Part shown: in pieces, positions 34,731 to 43,707 of the stretch | How the letters are laid out: each line of letters opens with the position of its first letter | How positions within the stretch are numbered: the first letter of the stretch is position 1 | Assembly: GCF_001644605.1 (NCBI RefSeq) | Contig: NZ_CP011388.1 | Coordinates: 3,314,501 to 3,378,500, forward strand | Reading direction: 5' to 3' | Source: Paenibacillus swuensis | GTDB lineage: Bacteria > Bacillota > Bacilli > Paenibacillales > DY6 | DNA: 64,000 nucleotides | Translations under genes and position numbers: made by a program | Notes under the pieces: generated by a model | Told to the model about the DNA's origin: nothing | The model's input: the letters and a program-made list of their open reading frames with translations, nothing else | Databases searched by the model: none

Positions 34731-35723
34731 ATGGAATTGGATCCGATGGTTTCTATATTGTTGATTGTAGTGGTTGCTGTGGTGGTGCTGTCTATTTTTC
34801 TGAGCTTTTTCCCGATTATGCTTTGGATTTCCGCGTTGGCGTCCGGTGTACCGGTTGGCATTATAACTTTGGTTGCCATGAGACTGCGCCGAGTAGTGCC
34901 GAGTCGGATTGTAAATCCTTTGATTAAGGCGCGCAAAGCGGGTTTAGGTCTTAACATTAACCAATTGGAGAGCCATTTCCTGGCGGGTGGTAATGTAGAC
35001 CGGGTTGTTAACGCGCTGATTGCCGCTGAACGCGCCAATATAATGTTGGTGTTTGAGCGGGCGGCTGCGATTGACCTGGCGGGTCGTGATGTGCTGCTTG
35101 CCGTGCAAATGAGCGTTAATCCGCGTGTCATTGAAACGCCGATCGTAGCCGCTGTAGCTAAAGACGGTATTGAGGTCAAGGTTAAAGCAAGGGTAACCGT
35201 TCGAGCGAACATCGAGCGTCTGGTCGGCGGCGCCGGCGAAGAGACGATCATTGCCCGTGTCGGAGAAGGCATTGTAACAACAGTCGGTTCCAGCGGCTCC
35301 CACAAGGATGTTCTGGAGAATCCGGACATGATCTCTCGCACGGTCTTGGGCAAAGGTTTGGATGCAGGCACTGCCTTTGAAATTCTGTCGATTGATATCG
35401 CGGATGTGGATGTAGGCAAGAATATCGGCGCGCACCTCCAGACAGAGCAAGCCGAGGCGGATAAGCGCATTGCCCAAGCCAAAGCTGAAGAACGCCGTGC
35501 GATGGCGGTGGCGCAGGAGCAAGAGATGAAAGCTAAAGTAGTCGAGATGAAGGCGAAGGTTGTGGAATCCGAGTCCCAGGTCCCGTTAGCGATGGCGGAA
35601 GCGTTGAAGAGCGGAAAGCTTGGCGTTATGGACTATATGAACTTGCGTAACATTGAATCGGATACCCAAATGAGATCGAACCTGGGAAAAATATCAGATC
35701 CTGGAACAGACCGTGAGGAATAG
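34731..35723 (+). CDS. floA: Flotillin-like protein FloA
   Basis: 330 aa. One membrane-inserted hairpin segment (residues 7-50) is followed by an SPFH/band-7-like domain ([20 protein letters not shown] onward) and a coiled coil of Glu/Ala/Lys-rich repeats (about 238-285, [20 protein letters not shown]). This is the FloA/YqfA form that organises functional membrane microdomains. TTGGAGG at 34714-34720 serves ATG 34731. It follows nfeD and precedes a small membrane protein, giving the conserved three-gene sigma-W unit. The sequence appears complete and normal in length. Confidence 0.95.
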   Translation: MELDPMVSILLIVVVAVVVLSIFLSFFPIMLWISALASGVPVGIITLVAMRLRRVVPSRIVNPLIKARKAGLGLNINQLESHFLAGGNVDRVVNALIAAERANIMLVFERAAAIDLAGRDVLLAVQMSVNPRVIETPIVAAVAKDGIEVKVKARVTVRANIERLVGGAGEETIIARVGEGIVTTVGSSGSHKDVLENPDMISRTVLGKGLDAGTAFEILSIDIADVDVGKNIGAHLQTEQAEADKRIAQAKAEERRAMAVAQEQEMKAKVVEMKAKVVESESQVPLAMAEALKSGKLGVMDYMNLRNIESDTQMRSNLGKISDPGTDREE

Positions 35724-35739
35724 AACGGAGTGATCAGGT

Positions 35740-36258
35740 ATGAATACAGTCATTGAATTGTTGTTAGAAAATATCGTGTTCGTCATTGCGATCGGTGGTT
35801 TTCTATACTCCTTATATGTAAAGAATGTGCGAAATTCAAGGAGGGGTATAGAAACACCGGTTGCCGGTTCGGATGAGGATCGGCCTGAGTCCAGCCCCGT
35901 TCAGCGGATGCCATCCTTCGGAGGTGAAGACGGTTCTTTAACGGGTCGGGTGTTGACAAAGGCGTACCGAAATCAATCAACCTCCGTAGATGGAACGTCC
36001 ACACCCGTTTATCGTTCATATTCCTTAGATACAACAACGGAAACGGAAGGAATCTCGATGGAGAGATTCAATGAACTTCCTTCTGAAGTTACACGATTCG
36101 AACAGGTTAAACACGTATCGTCACCAAGTAAGTCGGACCGTGAAGCTGTTTTAAACTCTTTGGATGCCGGGCGTAAGTCTGTTGTTCAAGGTGTGGTATG
36201 GGCGGAAATACTCGGACCGCCCCGGGCCAAGAAGCCGTGGAGACGAGACAGGGGTTAA
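35740..36258 (+). CDS. Single-pass membrane protein of the nfeD-floA operon, function unknown
   Basis: 172 aa, starting 17 nt after floA. A single membrane segment at residues 5-28 (NIVFVIAIGGFLYSLYV) is followed by a polar, probably disordered region with many Ser, Thr and Glu. The C-terminal 40 residues contain REAVLNSLDAGRKSVVQGVV and then WAEILGPPRAKKPWRR, a motif I have seen only at the end of uncharacterised Firmicutes proteins. It takes the place of yqfB of B. subtilis but is longer, and I cannot assert homology. Position suggests a NfeD/FloA-associated role. Confidence 0.7.
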   Translation: MNTVIELLLENIVFVIAIGGFLYSLYVKNVRNSRRGIETPVAGSDEDRPESSPVQRMPSFGGEDGSLTGRVLTKAYRNQSTSVDGTSTPVYRSYSLDTTTETEGISMERFNELPSEVTRFEQVKHVSSPSKSDREAVLNSLDAGRKSVVQGVVWAEILGPPRAKKPWRRDRG

Positions 36259-36277
36259 TCACATACTTAGCGCCAAA

Positions 36278-36320
36278 GAAGAAGCAGCCACCGCAAAGGA
36301 CGGGTTGCTTCTTTTGTTTG
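36278..36320 (+). terminator. Rho-independent terminator after the nfeD-floA operon
   Basis: AAGAAGCA (36279-36286) pairs with TGCTTCTT (36306-36313), extended by CC/GG across one mismatch, followed by TTGTTTG. It separates the stress operon from the sporulation genes. Confidence 0.7.
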
Positions 36321-36345
36321 TCCTGTCGGGTTATTGCGGAGCTAC

Positions 36346-36374
36346 TCATAACCCGTGTTTTCCGCGCATATATT
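36346..36374 (+). promoter_or_regulatory. Sigma-E-like promoter of yqfC-yqfD
   Basis: TCATAAC (36346-36352) and CATATATT (36367-36374) are 14 bp apart, close to the mother-cell sigma-E consensus (KMATATT, N14, CATACAHT). The predicted start near 36381 lies just before the GGGAGGGGG site of yqfC. B. subtilis yqfC and yqfD are in the sigma-E regulon, so the site agrees with known biology. Confidence 0.65.
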
Positions 36375-36401
36375 TTAAAGTACGGGAGGGGGCTGTCGTT
36401 C

Positions 36402-36680
36402 ATGCGCCGCATAAATCGCAGGCTGCGTAAGTTTACCGCTAATATGCTGGATCTTCCACAGGACGTCATCTTCGACCTGCCGAGGATTACGCTGATCGGC
36501 AATATGCAGCTTTACATTGAGAACCACCGCGGCGTCAGCGAGTTTTCCGGCGATATGCTGCGATTGAGTTTAAGTAAAGGCGCGATGGAGATTTACGGTA
36601 AAAATTTGGTGATCCGCGCCATTTTGACAGAAGAAATGTTTGTTGAAGGTGAAGTGTTCGGGTTGAAGTATTTGCCTTGA
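36402..36680 (+). CDS. yqfC: Sporulation protein YqfC
   Basis: 92 aa from ATG 36402 (GGGAGGGGG at 36384-36392). The frame is open further upstream, but that part overlaps the preceding gene, the terminator and the promoter. The sequence begins MRRINRRLRKFTANMLDLPQ and contains LPRITLIGNMQLYIENHRGV and SKGAMEIYGKNLVIRAI, the YabP/YqfC domain found in the mother-cell sporulation proteins. The domain is thought to act at the forming spore envelope; molecular role unknown. yqfD follows 66 bp later, as in B. subtilis. Confidence 0.93.
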   Translation: MRRINRRLRKFTANMLDLPQDVIFDLPRITLIGNMQLYIENHRGVSEFSGDMLRLSLSKGAMEIYGKNLVIRAILTEEMFVEGEVFGLKYLP

Positions 36681-36746
36681 CAAGCCTTTCGCATCTGAAA
36701 TGCGTTACATAAATGATCTTAACGGTCGCTCAAGGAGGAATCGGCG

Positions 36747-37937
36747 TTGAAATCGCAATCGATCTTGGCATTGCAAGGCTATGTCACCATTCGTGTGGTG
36801 GGCAGAGAACCCGAAAGGCTGATTAACTTGGCGGCCGCGAAGAAATTTACCTTGTGGAACATTCAAAATATGGATTCTCATGAATTGCAATTGAATATCC
36901 TGTTAAAGGATTTTTTTCGTATTCGTCCGCTTTTAAGGCAGACAGGCTGTGTCCTTCGGGTGAAGAAGCGTCATGGATTTCCCTTCTTTCTTCGGAAGGC
37001 GGAGAAGCGTAAGTGGTTCGGTTTAGGCATGTTGGGTTTTCTGGCCGGAATCTACCTCCTGTCTTCCATCGTATGGCAAGTTACCGTGTCCGGTAATGAT
37101 ACGATCCCTGATGAAGATATTCTGGCAGAAGCTCGTAAGCAAGGCGTTTACAGCATGCAATGGAAATTCAGAATGAAAGACCCCGCCGTCACCTCTAAAA
37201 TCTTGATCAACAACATTCCCGGCGTTTCCTGGGTAGGTATGGAAGTGAAGGGATCCCGGGTTCATTTCAATATTGTCGAGGCGGACTCTCCGGAGAAAAG
37301 GGAGCTGATGAGCCCTCGCAACCTGGTTTCTTCCTCCGATGCGGTTATTACCCACATTTTTGCCGAGAGGGGAAGGCCCATTGTTAAGGTTCATGACCGT
37401 GTTCAGAAGGGACAAGTACTTATTAAAGGCATTTACGGCGATGAGGAAAATCAAGAGGCCGTTATCTCCGAGGGGACGGTCAGGGGACTGGTATGGCATG
37501 AGTTTCAGATCGTTTCACCCTTGAAGCAAAAATATAAAGTTTATACAGGCGCAACCATGAATCGAAACTATATCATTACCGGAAACCGCGCATTGAAAAT
37601 TTGGGGATACGGCAAGGTGCCGTTTAGTAAGTATGAGACGATAAATGTGATGCATAAATTACAGTGGCGATCCTATGGAATCCCGGTCGGGACGATGACC
37701 CAGAAGCTGTTGGAGGTGCGGTTTGACGAGCGCAAGTTGGACGTGCCTGCGGCAAGGGAGATCGGACTTCAACAGGCACGCGCTGAGATTTTGTCGAAAA
37801 CAGAGGTTAAACCGAAGATCGTTGCAGAAAAAATTTTGCATGATAAGACGGACAATGGTAAAGTTTATATGAAAGTGCTGATTGAGGCGGAAGAAAATAT
37901 TAGTGTGGAACAACCAATCATAGGGCAAGGGGAATGA
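36747..37937 (+). CDS. yqfD: Sporulation protein YqfD
   Basis: 396 aa from TTG 36747, with AAGGAGGA at 36732-36739. An N-terminal cytoplasmic part (QGYVTIRVVGREPERLINLA) leads to one membrane helix near residues 92-112 and an extracytoplasmic region with a stage IV YqfD domain. The family is mother-cell specific and required for efficient sporulation, probably in spore-cortex or engulfment-stage membranes. It forms an operon with yqfC and is followed after 6 bp by phoH. Full length and without visible defects. Confidence 0.94.
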   Translation: MKSQSILALQGYVTIRVVGREPERLINLAAAKKFTLWNIQNMDSHELQLNILLKDFFRIRPLLRQTGCVLRVKKRHGFPFFLRKAEKRKWFGLGMLGFLAGIYLLSSIVWQVTVSGNDTIPDEDILAEARKQGVYSMQWKFRMKDPAVTSKILINNIPGVSWVGMEVKGSRVHFNIVEADSPEKRELMSPRNLVSSSDAVITHIFAERGRPIVKVHDRVQKGQVLIKGIYGDEENQEAVISEGTVRGLVWHEFQIVSPLKQKYKVYTGATMNRNYIITGNRALKIWGYGKVPFSKYETINVMHKLQWRSYGIPVGTMTQKLLEVRFDERKLDVPAAREIGLQQARAEILSKTEVKPKIVAEKILHDKTDNGKVYMKVLIEAEENISVEQPIIGQGE

Positions 37938-37943
37938 GGCTTT

Positions 37944-38915
37944 TTGTCAGAACTTGAAGGAGTCATTAAAGTACCTTTATTGAATGCATCGGAGGGGCTC
38001 TCGCTCTTTGGACCCCAAGACAAATTCCTGAACATTATCGAGAAGACCATTGAAGCCAAGATTTATACACGGGAAGCGGACATCGTCATTCAAGGCGGAC
38101 GTAAAGAAACGGATTCGCTTCAGCAGCTGTTCGAAGTATTGCTGCAGCTTGTGCGCAATGGATACATATTAACGGAGCGGGACATTGTCTATGCTTTGGA
38201 ATTAGCCAAAGAGATGAAAGCCGACCAATTGCTTGAATTATATAAAGGCGAAGTGGCGATGACCTACAGAGGCAAGCCCATTCGTCCGAAGACGATCGGA
38301 CAGAATCACTATGTCACCACGATCAAGAAGAAAGACATCGTGCTGGGCATCGGACCGGCCGGTACAGGAAAAACATACTTGGCGGTCGTACTTGCCGTAT
38401 CCGCGCTGAAAGAAGGAAGAGTCAAGCGGATCGTTCTGACCAGACCGGCGGTTGAAGCGGGCGAAAGTCTGGGCTTTCTGCCGGGTGACCTGCAGGAGAA
38501 GGTAGATCCTTATCTGCGTCCATTGTACGATGCGTTGAATGATGTTCTCGGTCCGGAACAAGTAGCCAAATCGCTGGAAAGAGGATTAATCGAAATCGCA
38601 CCGTTAGCTTATATGCGGGGACGAACATTGGATGATTCATTTATTATCCTCGATGAAGCCCAGAACACCACGCCGGAACAGATGAAGATGTTCCTGACCC
38701 GGCTCGGATTCGGTTCGAAGATGGTTATCACCGGCGACGTTTCTCAGATTGATTTGCCCAAAGGTAAGAAATCCGGCCTCGTGGAGGTACAGCGTATTTT
38801 GAAAGAAATCGAGGAAATCGGAATCATTTATTTTGCTGAGCAGGACGTTGTAAGGCACTCTTTGGTCCAGAAAATTATTGTAGCCTACAACGCAGACAGT
38901 GAAAACCAAGGGTGA
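37944..38915 (+). CDS. PhoH-family ATPase (YqfE/PhoH)
   Basis: 323 aa from TTG 37944. An N-terminal region with KH-like character is followed by the PhoH domain: Walker A GPAGTGKTYLAVVLAV near 138-153, LTRPAVEAGESLGFLPGDL, and Walker B FIILDEAQNTTPEQMKMF near 231-248, then MVITGDVSQIDLP. PhoH proteins are cytoplasmic P-loop NTPases; recent work on relatives points to RNA helicase or ribosome-associated roles, while the B. subtilis gene is known mainly from its place next to ybeY and era. That link to rRNA processing is the likeliest role here. Confidence 0.92.
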   Translation: MSELEGVIKVPLLNASEGLSLFGPQDKFLNIIEKTIEAKIYTREADIVIQGGRKETDSLQQLFEVLLQLVRNGYILTERDIVYALELAKEMKADQLLELYKGEVAMTYRGKPIRPKTIGQNHYVTTIKKKDIVLGIGPAGTGKTYLAVVLAVSALKEGRVKRIVLTRPAVEAGESLGFLPGDLQEKVDPYLRPLYDALNDVLGPEQVAKSLERGLIEIAPLAYMRGRTLDDSFIILDEAQNTTPEQMKMFLTRLGFGSKMVITGDVSQIDLPKGKKSGLVEVQRILKEIEEIGIIYFAEQDVVRHSLVQKIIVAYNADSENQG

Positions 38916-38934
38916 CAGAGAGGAATGACCTCCA

Positions 38935-41172
38935 TTGATCCAGCAACACAAGTCGTTTAAAGAACAATTTCAATATCAGACCGGAGGCTGGAAGTATAGC
39001 GCACTCGTGCGCTTTCTTCTGTTTCTGGCCCTGTGGCTGTTATTATACTTTTCTTTCGCGGGCAAGCTGATTCCCGAACGTTATGACATCCAATTGAATG
39101 TGGCCAGTGAGAAGACCATCTGGGCTCCGGAACCGTTGGAGAATGAGAAAGCTACATTGAAGGCGCAGGATGAAGCGGCTGAGAGTGTGGACCCTGTTGA
39201 AACCTTCGTCTCCTTAACCAATGAGAATTTAGTCCAAGGACTCTACGACAAACTCGAACAATTGAATGCGGATACGCAAGTTACCTTTGATGATAAAGTC
39301 AATATTTATCGTCGGGAGCTCCCGCAGAAACGCGAGGAGTTCATTAACGCCTTCTTGCGAAGCGGCGCGACAACAAGTATTCATTCAGAATCTTTGCTTG
39401 CGGAAGTGAAGAAAGGCATCACCGAGCAGGAATATCGCTTTCCTGAGGACGCATTCTTTAAGCTGCCGCGATTGTCGAATGAGGATCTGGAAGCTATGCG
39501 CCCGGTTACGGTAGATGTCGTCAACGAAATCATGAAAGACGAACGTCCCGACGCGCAAGCGGCAAGAGCCCAAGTGGCGGAAATCGTGAACACTTCCAAT
39601 TTGACGAAGAACACGCAACGCAAAATGGTGCAGGAAATTGCGCGATTTGTCATTACGCCGAATGTGTTTTTTGATAAACAGGCAACGGAAGAAGCAAGAG
39701 CCCAGGCGAGAGAGAACACCCCCGCTGTCATGATCCTCAAAGGGGAGGAACTCGTAAAGAAAGGCGAAGTCATCACCAAGGAAAAGTATGAGTTGTTGAA
39801 CGAAGCCGGGCTGCTTCGGGATAAAGTCAATTATATGCCTCAGGTGGGACTCATCCTGCTGGTAACCTTAATGGTACTGCTGCTTGTCATGTATATTATG
39901 CAACGCAGCCCAACCCTTACGGAGAACAATTCCAGGCTGGCCATGCTGGTCCTGATTTATTTCCTGAACATTATGGCCATGAAACTCGTATCCATCGGCC
40001 AGACTCCGGAATTTCCGTTAGCCTATTTGGCTCCGGTTGCGCTGGGGTCCATGCTGATTACCCTGTTACTGGATATCCCGCTGGCCTTTCTCTCCTCCGT
40101 CTTGTTCAGTTTGGCGGCCAGCATTATTTTCAACACGGGCTATGAAGTCATCTTTGATTTCAGGATTGGCTTCGTCTCTTTGCTGGTGTGTTTCTCGGCC
40201 ATCTTCGCCTTGCATAAGGCGAGTCAGCGTTCCACAATTCTGAAGGCCGGGGTTATGGTTTGCTTGGTAGGCGCGGCATCCGTTACGGCGCTAAATTTAT
40301 TGAGTGATGAATACAATTTGCGCAGTATGCTTCAATCAATCTCCTTAATGATCGGCAGCGGCTTACTGACCGCCGTACTGGTTATTGGTTTGATGCCGTT
40401 CTTTGAAGTGTCGTTCGGCATCCTCTCAGCATTAAAGCTTGTTGAGCTGTCCAATCCGAATCACCCTTTGCTGCGCAAGTTGCTGACGGAAACGCCGGGT
40501 ACATATCACCACAGCGTGATGGTGGGGAATTTATCTGAAGCGGCCGCTGAATCTATCGGAGCCAACGGTTTATTGTGCAGGGTGGGTTCGTTCTACCATG
40601 ATATCGGCAAAACTAAGAGACCCAGCTATTTTATTGAAAATCAATCGAATATAGAGAATCCGCATGATCTGATTGACCCTAAACTCAGTAAATCCATTAT
40701 TATCGCGCACGCGCGCGACGGAGTTGAAATGTTGAAAGATCACAAGATTCCAAGACCGATTTGGGAAATCGCAGAACAGCATCACGGTACCACATTATTG
40801 AAATACTTCTACCACAAAGCGCGAAAGATGCTTGAAGATGAGGGAAAAGATCCGGGTGAAATCAAAGAAGAGGACTTCCGTTACTTCGGTCCCAAGGCGC
40901 AGTCCAAGGAAGCCGCTATCGTAGGTATTGCCGACTGCGTGGAAGCAGCCGTCCGTTCCCTTCGCAATCCGACTGTGGACCAGATTGAATCCATGGTACA
41001 GAAGATTATCAAGAACAGGCTGGATGACCACCAGTTCAATGAATGTGACTTGACCCTTAAGGAATTGGACAAAATAGCGATAACACTCAAGGAAACGCTG
41101 CTGGGCATATTCCATTCCAGAATTGAATATCCGGAAGATTTGACCAAAAGCGTGAAGAAAGGAGAAGCTTAA
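38935..41172 (+). CDS. pgpH: 7TM-HD cyclic di-AMP phosphodiesterase
   Basis: 745 aa from TTG 38935. One N-terminal helix (about 25-45), a large extracellular domain (7TMR-HDED, about 50-300), seven membrane helices (about 302-500) and a cytoplasmic HD domain. The HD motif is FYHDIGKTKRP near 552-562, preceded by GTYHHSVMVGNLSEAAA; AHARDGVEML and EQHHGTTLLKYFY supply further metal ligands. This is the PgpH/YqfF architecture, which hydrolyses c-di-AMP to pApA. The operon context is that of B. subtilis yqfF, between phoH and ybeY. Confidence 0.95.
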   Translation: MIQQHKSFKEQFQYQTGGWKYSALVRFLLFLALWLLLYFSFAGKLIPERYDIQLNVASEKTIWAPEPLENEKATLKAQDEAAESVDPVETFVSLTNENLVQGLYDKLEQLNADTQVTFDDKVNIYRRELPQKREEFINAFLRSGATTSIHSESLLAEVKKGITEQEYRFPEDAFFKLPRLSNEDLEAMRPVTVDVVNEIMKDERPDAQAARAQVAEIVNTSNLTKNTQRKMVQEIARFVITPNVFFDKQATEEARAQARENTPAVMILKGEELVKKGEVITKEKYELLNEAGLLRDKVNYMPQVGLILLVTLMVLLLVMYIMQRSPTLTENNSRLAMLVLIYFLNIMAMKLVSIGQTPEFPLAYLAPVALGSMLITLLLDIPLAFLSSVLFSLAASIIFNTGYEVIFDFRIGFVSLLVCFSAIFALHKASQRSTILKAGVMVCLVGAASVTALNLLSDEYNLRSMLQSISLMIGSGLLTAVLVIGLMPFFEVSFGILSALKLVELSNPNHPLLRKLLTETPGTYHHSVMVGNLSEAAAESIGANGLLCRVGSFYHDIGKTKRPSYFIENQSNIENPHDLIDPKLSKSIIIAHARDGVEMLKDHKIPRPIWEIAEQHHGTTLLKYFYHKARKMLEDEGKDPGEIKEEDFRYFGPKAQSKEAAIVGIADCVEAAVRSLRNPTVDQIESMVQKIIKNRLDDHQFNECDLTLKELDKIAITLKETLLGIFHSRIEYPEDLTKSVKKGEA

Positions 41173-41174
41173 CC

Positions 41175-41675
41175 ATGGCGTTGAACTTAACGTGGAGCGA
41201 TAATCAAGAAATTCATCCGATTTCGGAGGAGTTGGCAAGCCTGTTGGAACGCTTGCTGCAAGAGGCGGGACAAGCCGAGAAGGTGGAAGAAGGCGAGGTT
41301 TCCCTGACGTTCGTCACCGATCAGGAAATTCATGAGCTTAACAAACAATACCGGAACATGGACAAACCGACGGATGTACTTTCCTTCTCTATGCAGGAAT
41401 TTGTGGACGAGGAGCCGGAAATTCTATATGAACTTGAAGAAGGCGAGGCCGAACCGGACGATTTCTCCGATGTTCTGGGGGACATCGTCATTTCAGTGGA
41501 ACGTGCGAAAGCCCAAGCTGAGGACTATGGACACTCTTTTGAACGTGAAGTAGGTTTCTTGTTTGTACACGGATTCCTTCATTTGATCGGATATGATCAT
41601 GAAGATGAAGCTGCGGAGAAGACCATGATGGACAAGCAGGAAGCGATTCTGGGCAAAGTGGGACTGAGCAGGTGA
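41175..41675 (+). CDS. ybeY: Endoribonuclease YbeY (16S rRNA maturation)
   Basis: 166 aa, 2 bp after pgpH. The metal site is HGFLHLIGYDH (near 136-146), matching the HGxLHLxGYDH signature of the UPF0054 family, with PTDVLSFSM upstream. YbeY is a Zn-dependent RNase that helps process the 16S rRNA 3' end and clears defective ribosomes. A short acidic insertion (EEPEILYELEEGEAEPDD, residues 79-96) lies before DVLGDIVIS and is longer than in B. subtilis. It overlaps dgkA by 4 bp. Confidence 0.95.
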   Translation: MALNLTWSDNQEIHPISEELASLLERLLQEAGQAEKVEEGEVSLTFVTDQEIHELNKQYRNMDKPTDVLSFSMQEFVDEEPEILYELEEGEAEPDDFSDVLGDIVISVERAKAQAEDYGHSFEREVGFLFVHGFLHLIGYDHEDEAAEKTMMDKQEAILGKVGLSR

Positions 41676-42043
41676 GACACCGTCTTGGAGGTCTTTCGGC
41701 CTTCACCGTAGCTTGGCAAGGTATAATTTACGCGGTTAAACATGAACGGCATATGAAATTTCATGTATTTGCAACCGGCGCGGTGTTGGGATTGAGTTGG
41801 CTGTTTCATATTCCGGGAGACCGATTGATGTTTGTGCTTCTGGCAATTACGTTGGTCTTAAGCGCCGAACTGTTCAATACAGCTATTGAGAAAACCGTGG
41901 ATCTGGCGATGCCGACGGAACACCCGCTAGCCAAAATCGCGAAAGATACCGCCGCAGGAGCCGTGTTGGTCACTGCGGTTTTTGCCATTATTGTTTTTAT
42001 ATATGTTTTCGCGTTTCCCCTTAAGGAATGGCTTGGATTTTAA
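41672..42043 (+). CDS. dgkA: Undecaprenol/diacylglycerol kinase
   Basis: 123 aa from GTG 41672, overlapping ybeY by 4 bp. Three membrane helices (about 35-55, 55-75 and 97-118) with ELFNTAIEKTVDLAM in the second, the DagK active-site stretch including Glu and Asn for the phosphotransfer. The Gram-positive members such as YqxF phosphorylate undecaprenol to feed cell-wall lipid carrier rather than diacylglycerol; this is from family knowledge. The order ybeY-dgkA-cdd-era matches B. subtilis. Confidence 0.93.
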   Translation: MRHRLGGLSAFTVAWQGIIYAVKHERHMKFHVFATGAVLGLSWLFHIPGDRLMFVLLAITLVLSAELFNTAIEKTVDLAMPTEHPLAKIAKDTAAGAVLVTAVFAIIVFIYVFAFPLKEWLGF

Positions 42044-42088
42044 ACTGTGGGCAATTCTATAAAAAATTGAAAGCAAAGGGTGAATTCC

Positions 42089-42490
42089 ATGGACGAAAGA
42101 GCCTTAATCAGTGAAGCATTAAAAGCCAGAGAGAAAGCGTATGTCCCTTATTCCAATTTCAAGGTAGGCGCGGCCCTGTTGCACGAAAGCGGAGATATTA
42201 TCCATGGCTGCAATGTCGAAAATGCTTCTTACGGCGCGACGAACTGCGCGGAACGCACCAGCATGTTTCGGGCGATCTCTGAGGGTCGCAAAGCAGGGAC
42301 GTTTAAATCCATGGCTATCGTCGGCGATACGGAAGGCCCCATTGCGCCTTGCGGCATTTGCCGTCAGGTTATGATTGAAATCTGCGGGCCGGATATGCCC
42401 GTTATTCTCGGAAACACTGCAGGCGTCTATATTACAACAACCGTGAAAGAGCTGCTTCCAGGCGCTTTTGACCAAACGAGTCTTAAATAA
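42089..42490 (+). CDS. cdd: Cytidine deaminase
   Basis: 133 aa from ATG 42089; the preceding AAAGGGTGA supplies the ribosome site. The zinc site is CAE (GATNCAERTSMF, with catalytic Glu) and PCGICRQV, giving three Cys ligands as in the small tetrameric Bacillus-type enzymes. It also has YSNFKVGAALL, the nucleoside-binding stretch. It deaminates cytidine and deoxycytidine to uridine nucleosides in pyrimidine salvage. Fifteen bp separate it from era. Confidence 0.96.
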   Translation: MDERALISEALKAREKAYVPYSNFKVGAALLHESGDIIHGCNVENASYGATNCAERTSMFRAISEGRKAGTFKSMAIVGDTEGPIAPCGICRQVMIEICGPDMPVILGNTAGVYITTTVKELLPGAFDQTSLK

Positions 42491-42505
42491 GCAGGAGGAA
42501 CATCC

Positions 42506-43411
42506 ATGTCAAACGCTTCAAAAAAATTCCGCTCCGGATTTGTTGCCATTATCGGCCGTCCTAACGTCGGGAAATCGACTTTAATGAATCAGGTCATCGG
42601 CCAAAAAATAGCCATCATGTCAGACAAACCTCAAACTACACGAAACAAAATTCATGGTGTTTATACGACCGATGATTATCAGATCGTCTTTTTGGATACA
42701 CCCGGTATTCACAAACCCCAGTCCAAGCTTGGCGATTATATGATGAAGGTTGCGCAAAGCACTTTTTCCGAAGTGGACGCGGTACTATTCCTGATTGACG
42801 TTGTGGACGGAATCGGAGGCGGCGACCGGTTCATTATTGAACAACTCAAGCATGTGAAAACCCCGGTTATATTGGTCATGAACAAGATTGATCAGGTACA
42901 TCCGGAAGCATTGCTCCCTATCATCTCACAATATAAAGAGTTGTATGACTTTGCAGAGATTGTGCCCATTTCCGCGAGGCAGGGCAATAACGTGAATACG
43001 TTGCTGGATCAAGTTCGTAAATATTTAAACGAAGGTCCTCAATACTATCCGTCCGATCAAGTTACGGACCACCCCGAGCAATTTGTTTGCGCTGAATTAA
43101 TCCGGGAAAAGATTCTTCACAAAACCCGCGAGGAAATACCGCACTCCATCGCTGTGCAAATCGAAAGTATGCGGGTTAAACCTAACGGAATGGTCGATAT
43201 CGGGGCCGTCATCTTTGTGGAAAGGGACTCACAAAAGGGTATTATTATCGGAAAACAGGGATCACTGCTTAAAGAGATCGGCAGAGAAGCACGTATGGAT
43301 ATCGAAAGATTGCTGGGTTCCAAGATTTTTCTGGAGCTATGGGTAAAGGTGAAGAAGGATTGGCGCAATCAAGAGCGCGTGCTGAAGGATCTGGGATTCC
43401 GTCATGACTGA
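42506..43411 (+). CDS. era: GTPase Era
   Basis: 301 aa. G1 is GRPNVGKST (residues 17-25), G3 is DTPGIHKP near 64, G4 is NKID near 125, G5 is SARQG. The C-terminal KH domain has [18 protein letters not shown] near 246-263. Era binds the 3' end of 16S rRNA and acts in 30S assembly together with YbeY, encoded two genes upstream. GCAGGAGGA at 42490-42498 serves ATG 42506. Length and motifs are normal. Confidence 0.97.
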   Translation: MSNASKKFRSGFVAIIGRPNVGKSTLMNQVIGQKIAIMSDKPQTTRNKIHGVYTTDDYQIVFLDTPGIHKPQSKLGDYMMKVAQSTFSEVDAVLFLIDVVDGIGGGDRFIIEQLKHVKTPVILVMNKIDQVHPEALLPIISQYKELYDFAEIVPISARQGNNVNTLLDQVRKYLNEGPQYYPSDQVTDHPEQFVCAELIREKILHKTREEIPHSIAVQIESMRVKPNGMVDIGAVIFVERDSQKGIIIGKQGSLLKEIGREARMDIERLLGSKIFLELWVKVKKDWRNQERVLKDLGFRHD

Positions 43412-43469
43412 CATTAATTGTAACGCATAGATCCCTGCGATTCTCATCATCCTAAAGAGGAGTTTACGC

Positions 43470-43670
43470 TTGGCTAGCCTTAATTCACAAGGTCCAAACA
43501 CTCCAACCGGAAGGATGATAGCGATGCGAGACTTTTCATGGAATGTATTTGCAAATACAGGTGATGTGGAAGCATATATGCTTTATCGGGATTGGGATAA
43601 CCGCGGTCAGAATGAGGCGAATGAGCACGAAGAGGAACACCAGGAAGAGTGGGCGGAATCCTTAAACTGA
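43470..43670 (+). CDS. YqzL-like small protein
   Basis: 66 aa if TTG 43470 is used, which has AAAGAGGAG (43454-43462) before it; ATG 43524 is an alternative start that gives 48 aa beginning MRDFSWNVFANTGDVEAY. That sequence is the YqzL signature (DFSWN-F-TGDV-AYLLY). The tail is acidic. YqzL lies between era and recO in B. subtilis too, and no function is known. The choice of start is undecided because both sites are plausible; the family signature begins only at the inner ATG. Confidence 0.8.
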   Translation: MASLNSQGPNTPTGRMIAMRDFSWNVFANTGDVEAYMLYRDWDNRGQNEANEHEEEHQEEWAESLN

Positions 43671-43707
43671 CATACCTTCAATGAACGCATGGGAGCGGGG
43701 GAAGGAT

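Noticed and set aside
34499-35482. Minus-strand 327-codon open frame across nfeD and floA
   Set aside because: Ser/Thr/Arg-rich antisense of two well-conserved genes, with no ribosome site and no recognised domain.
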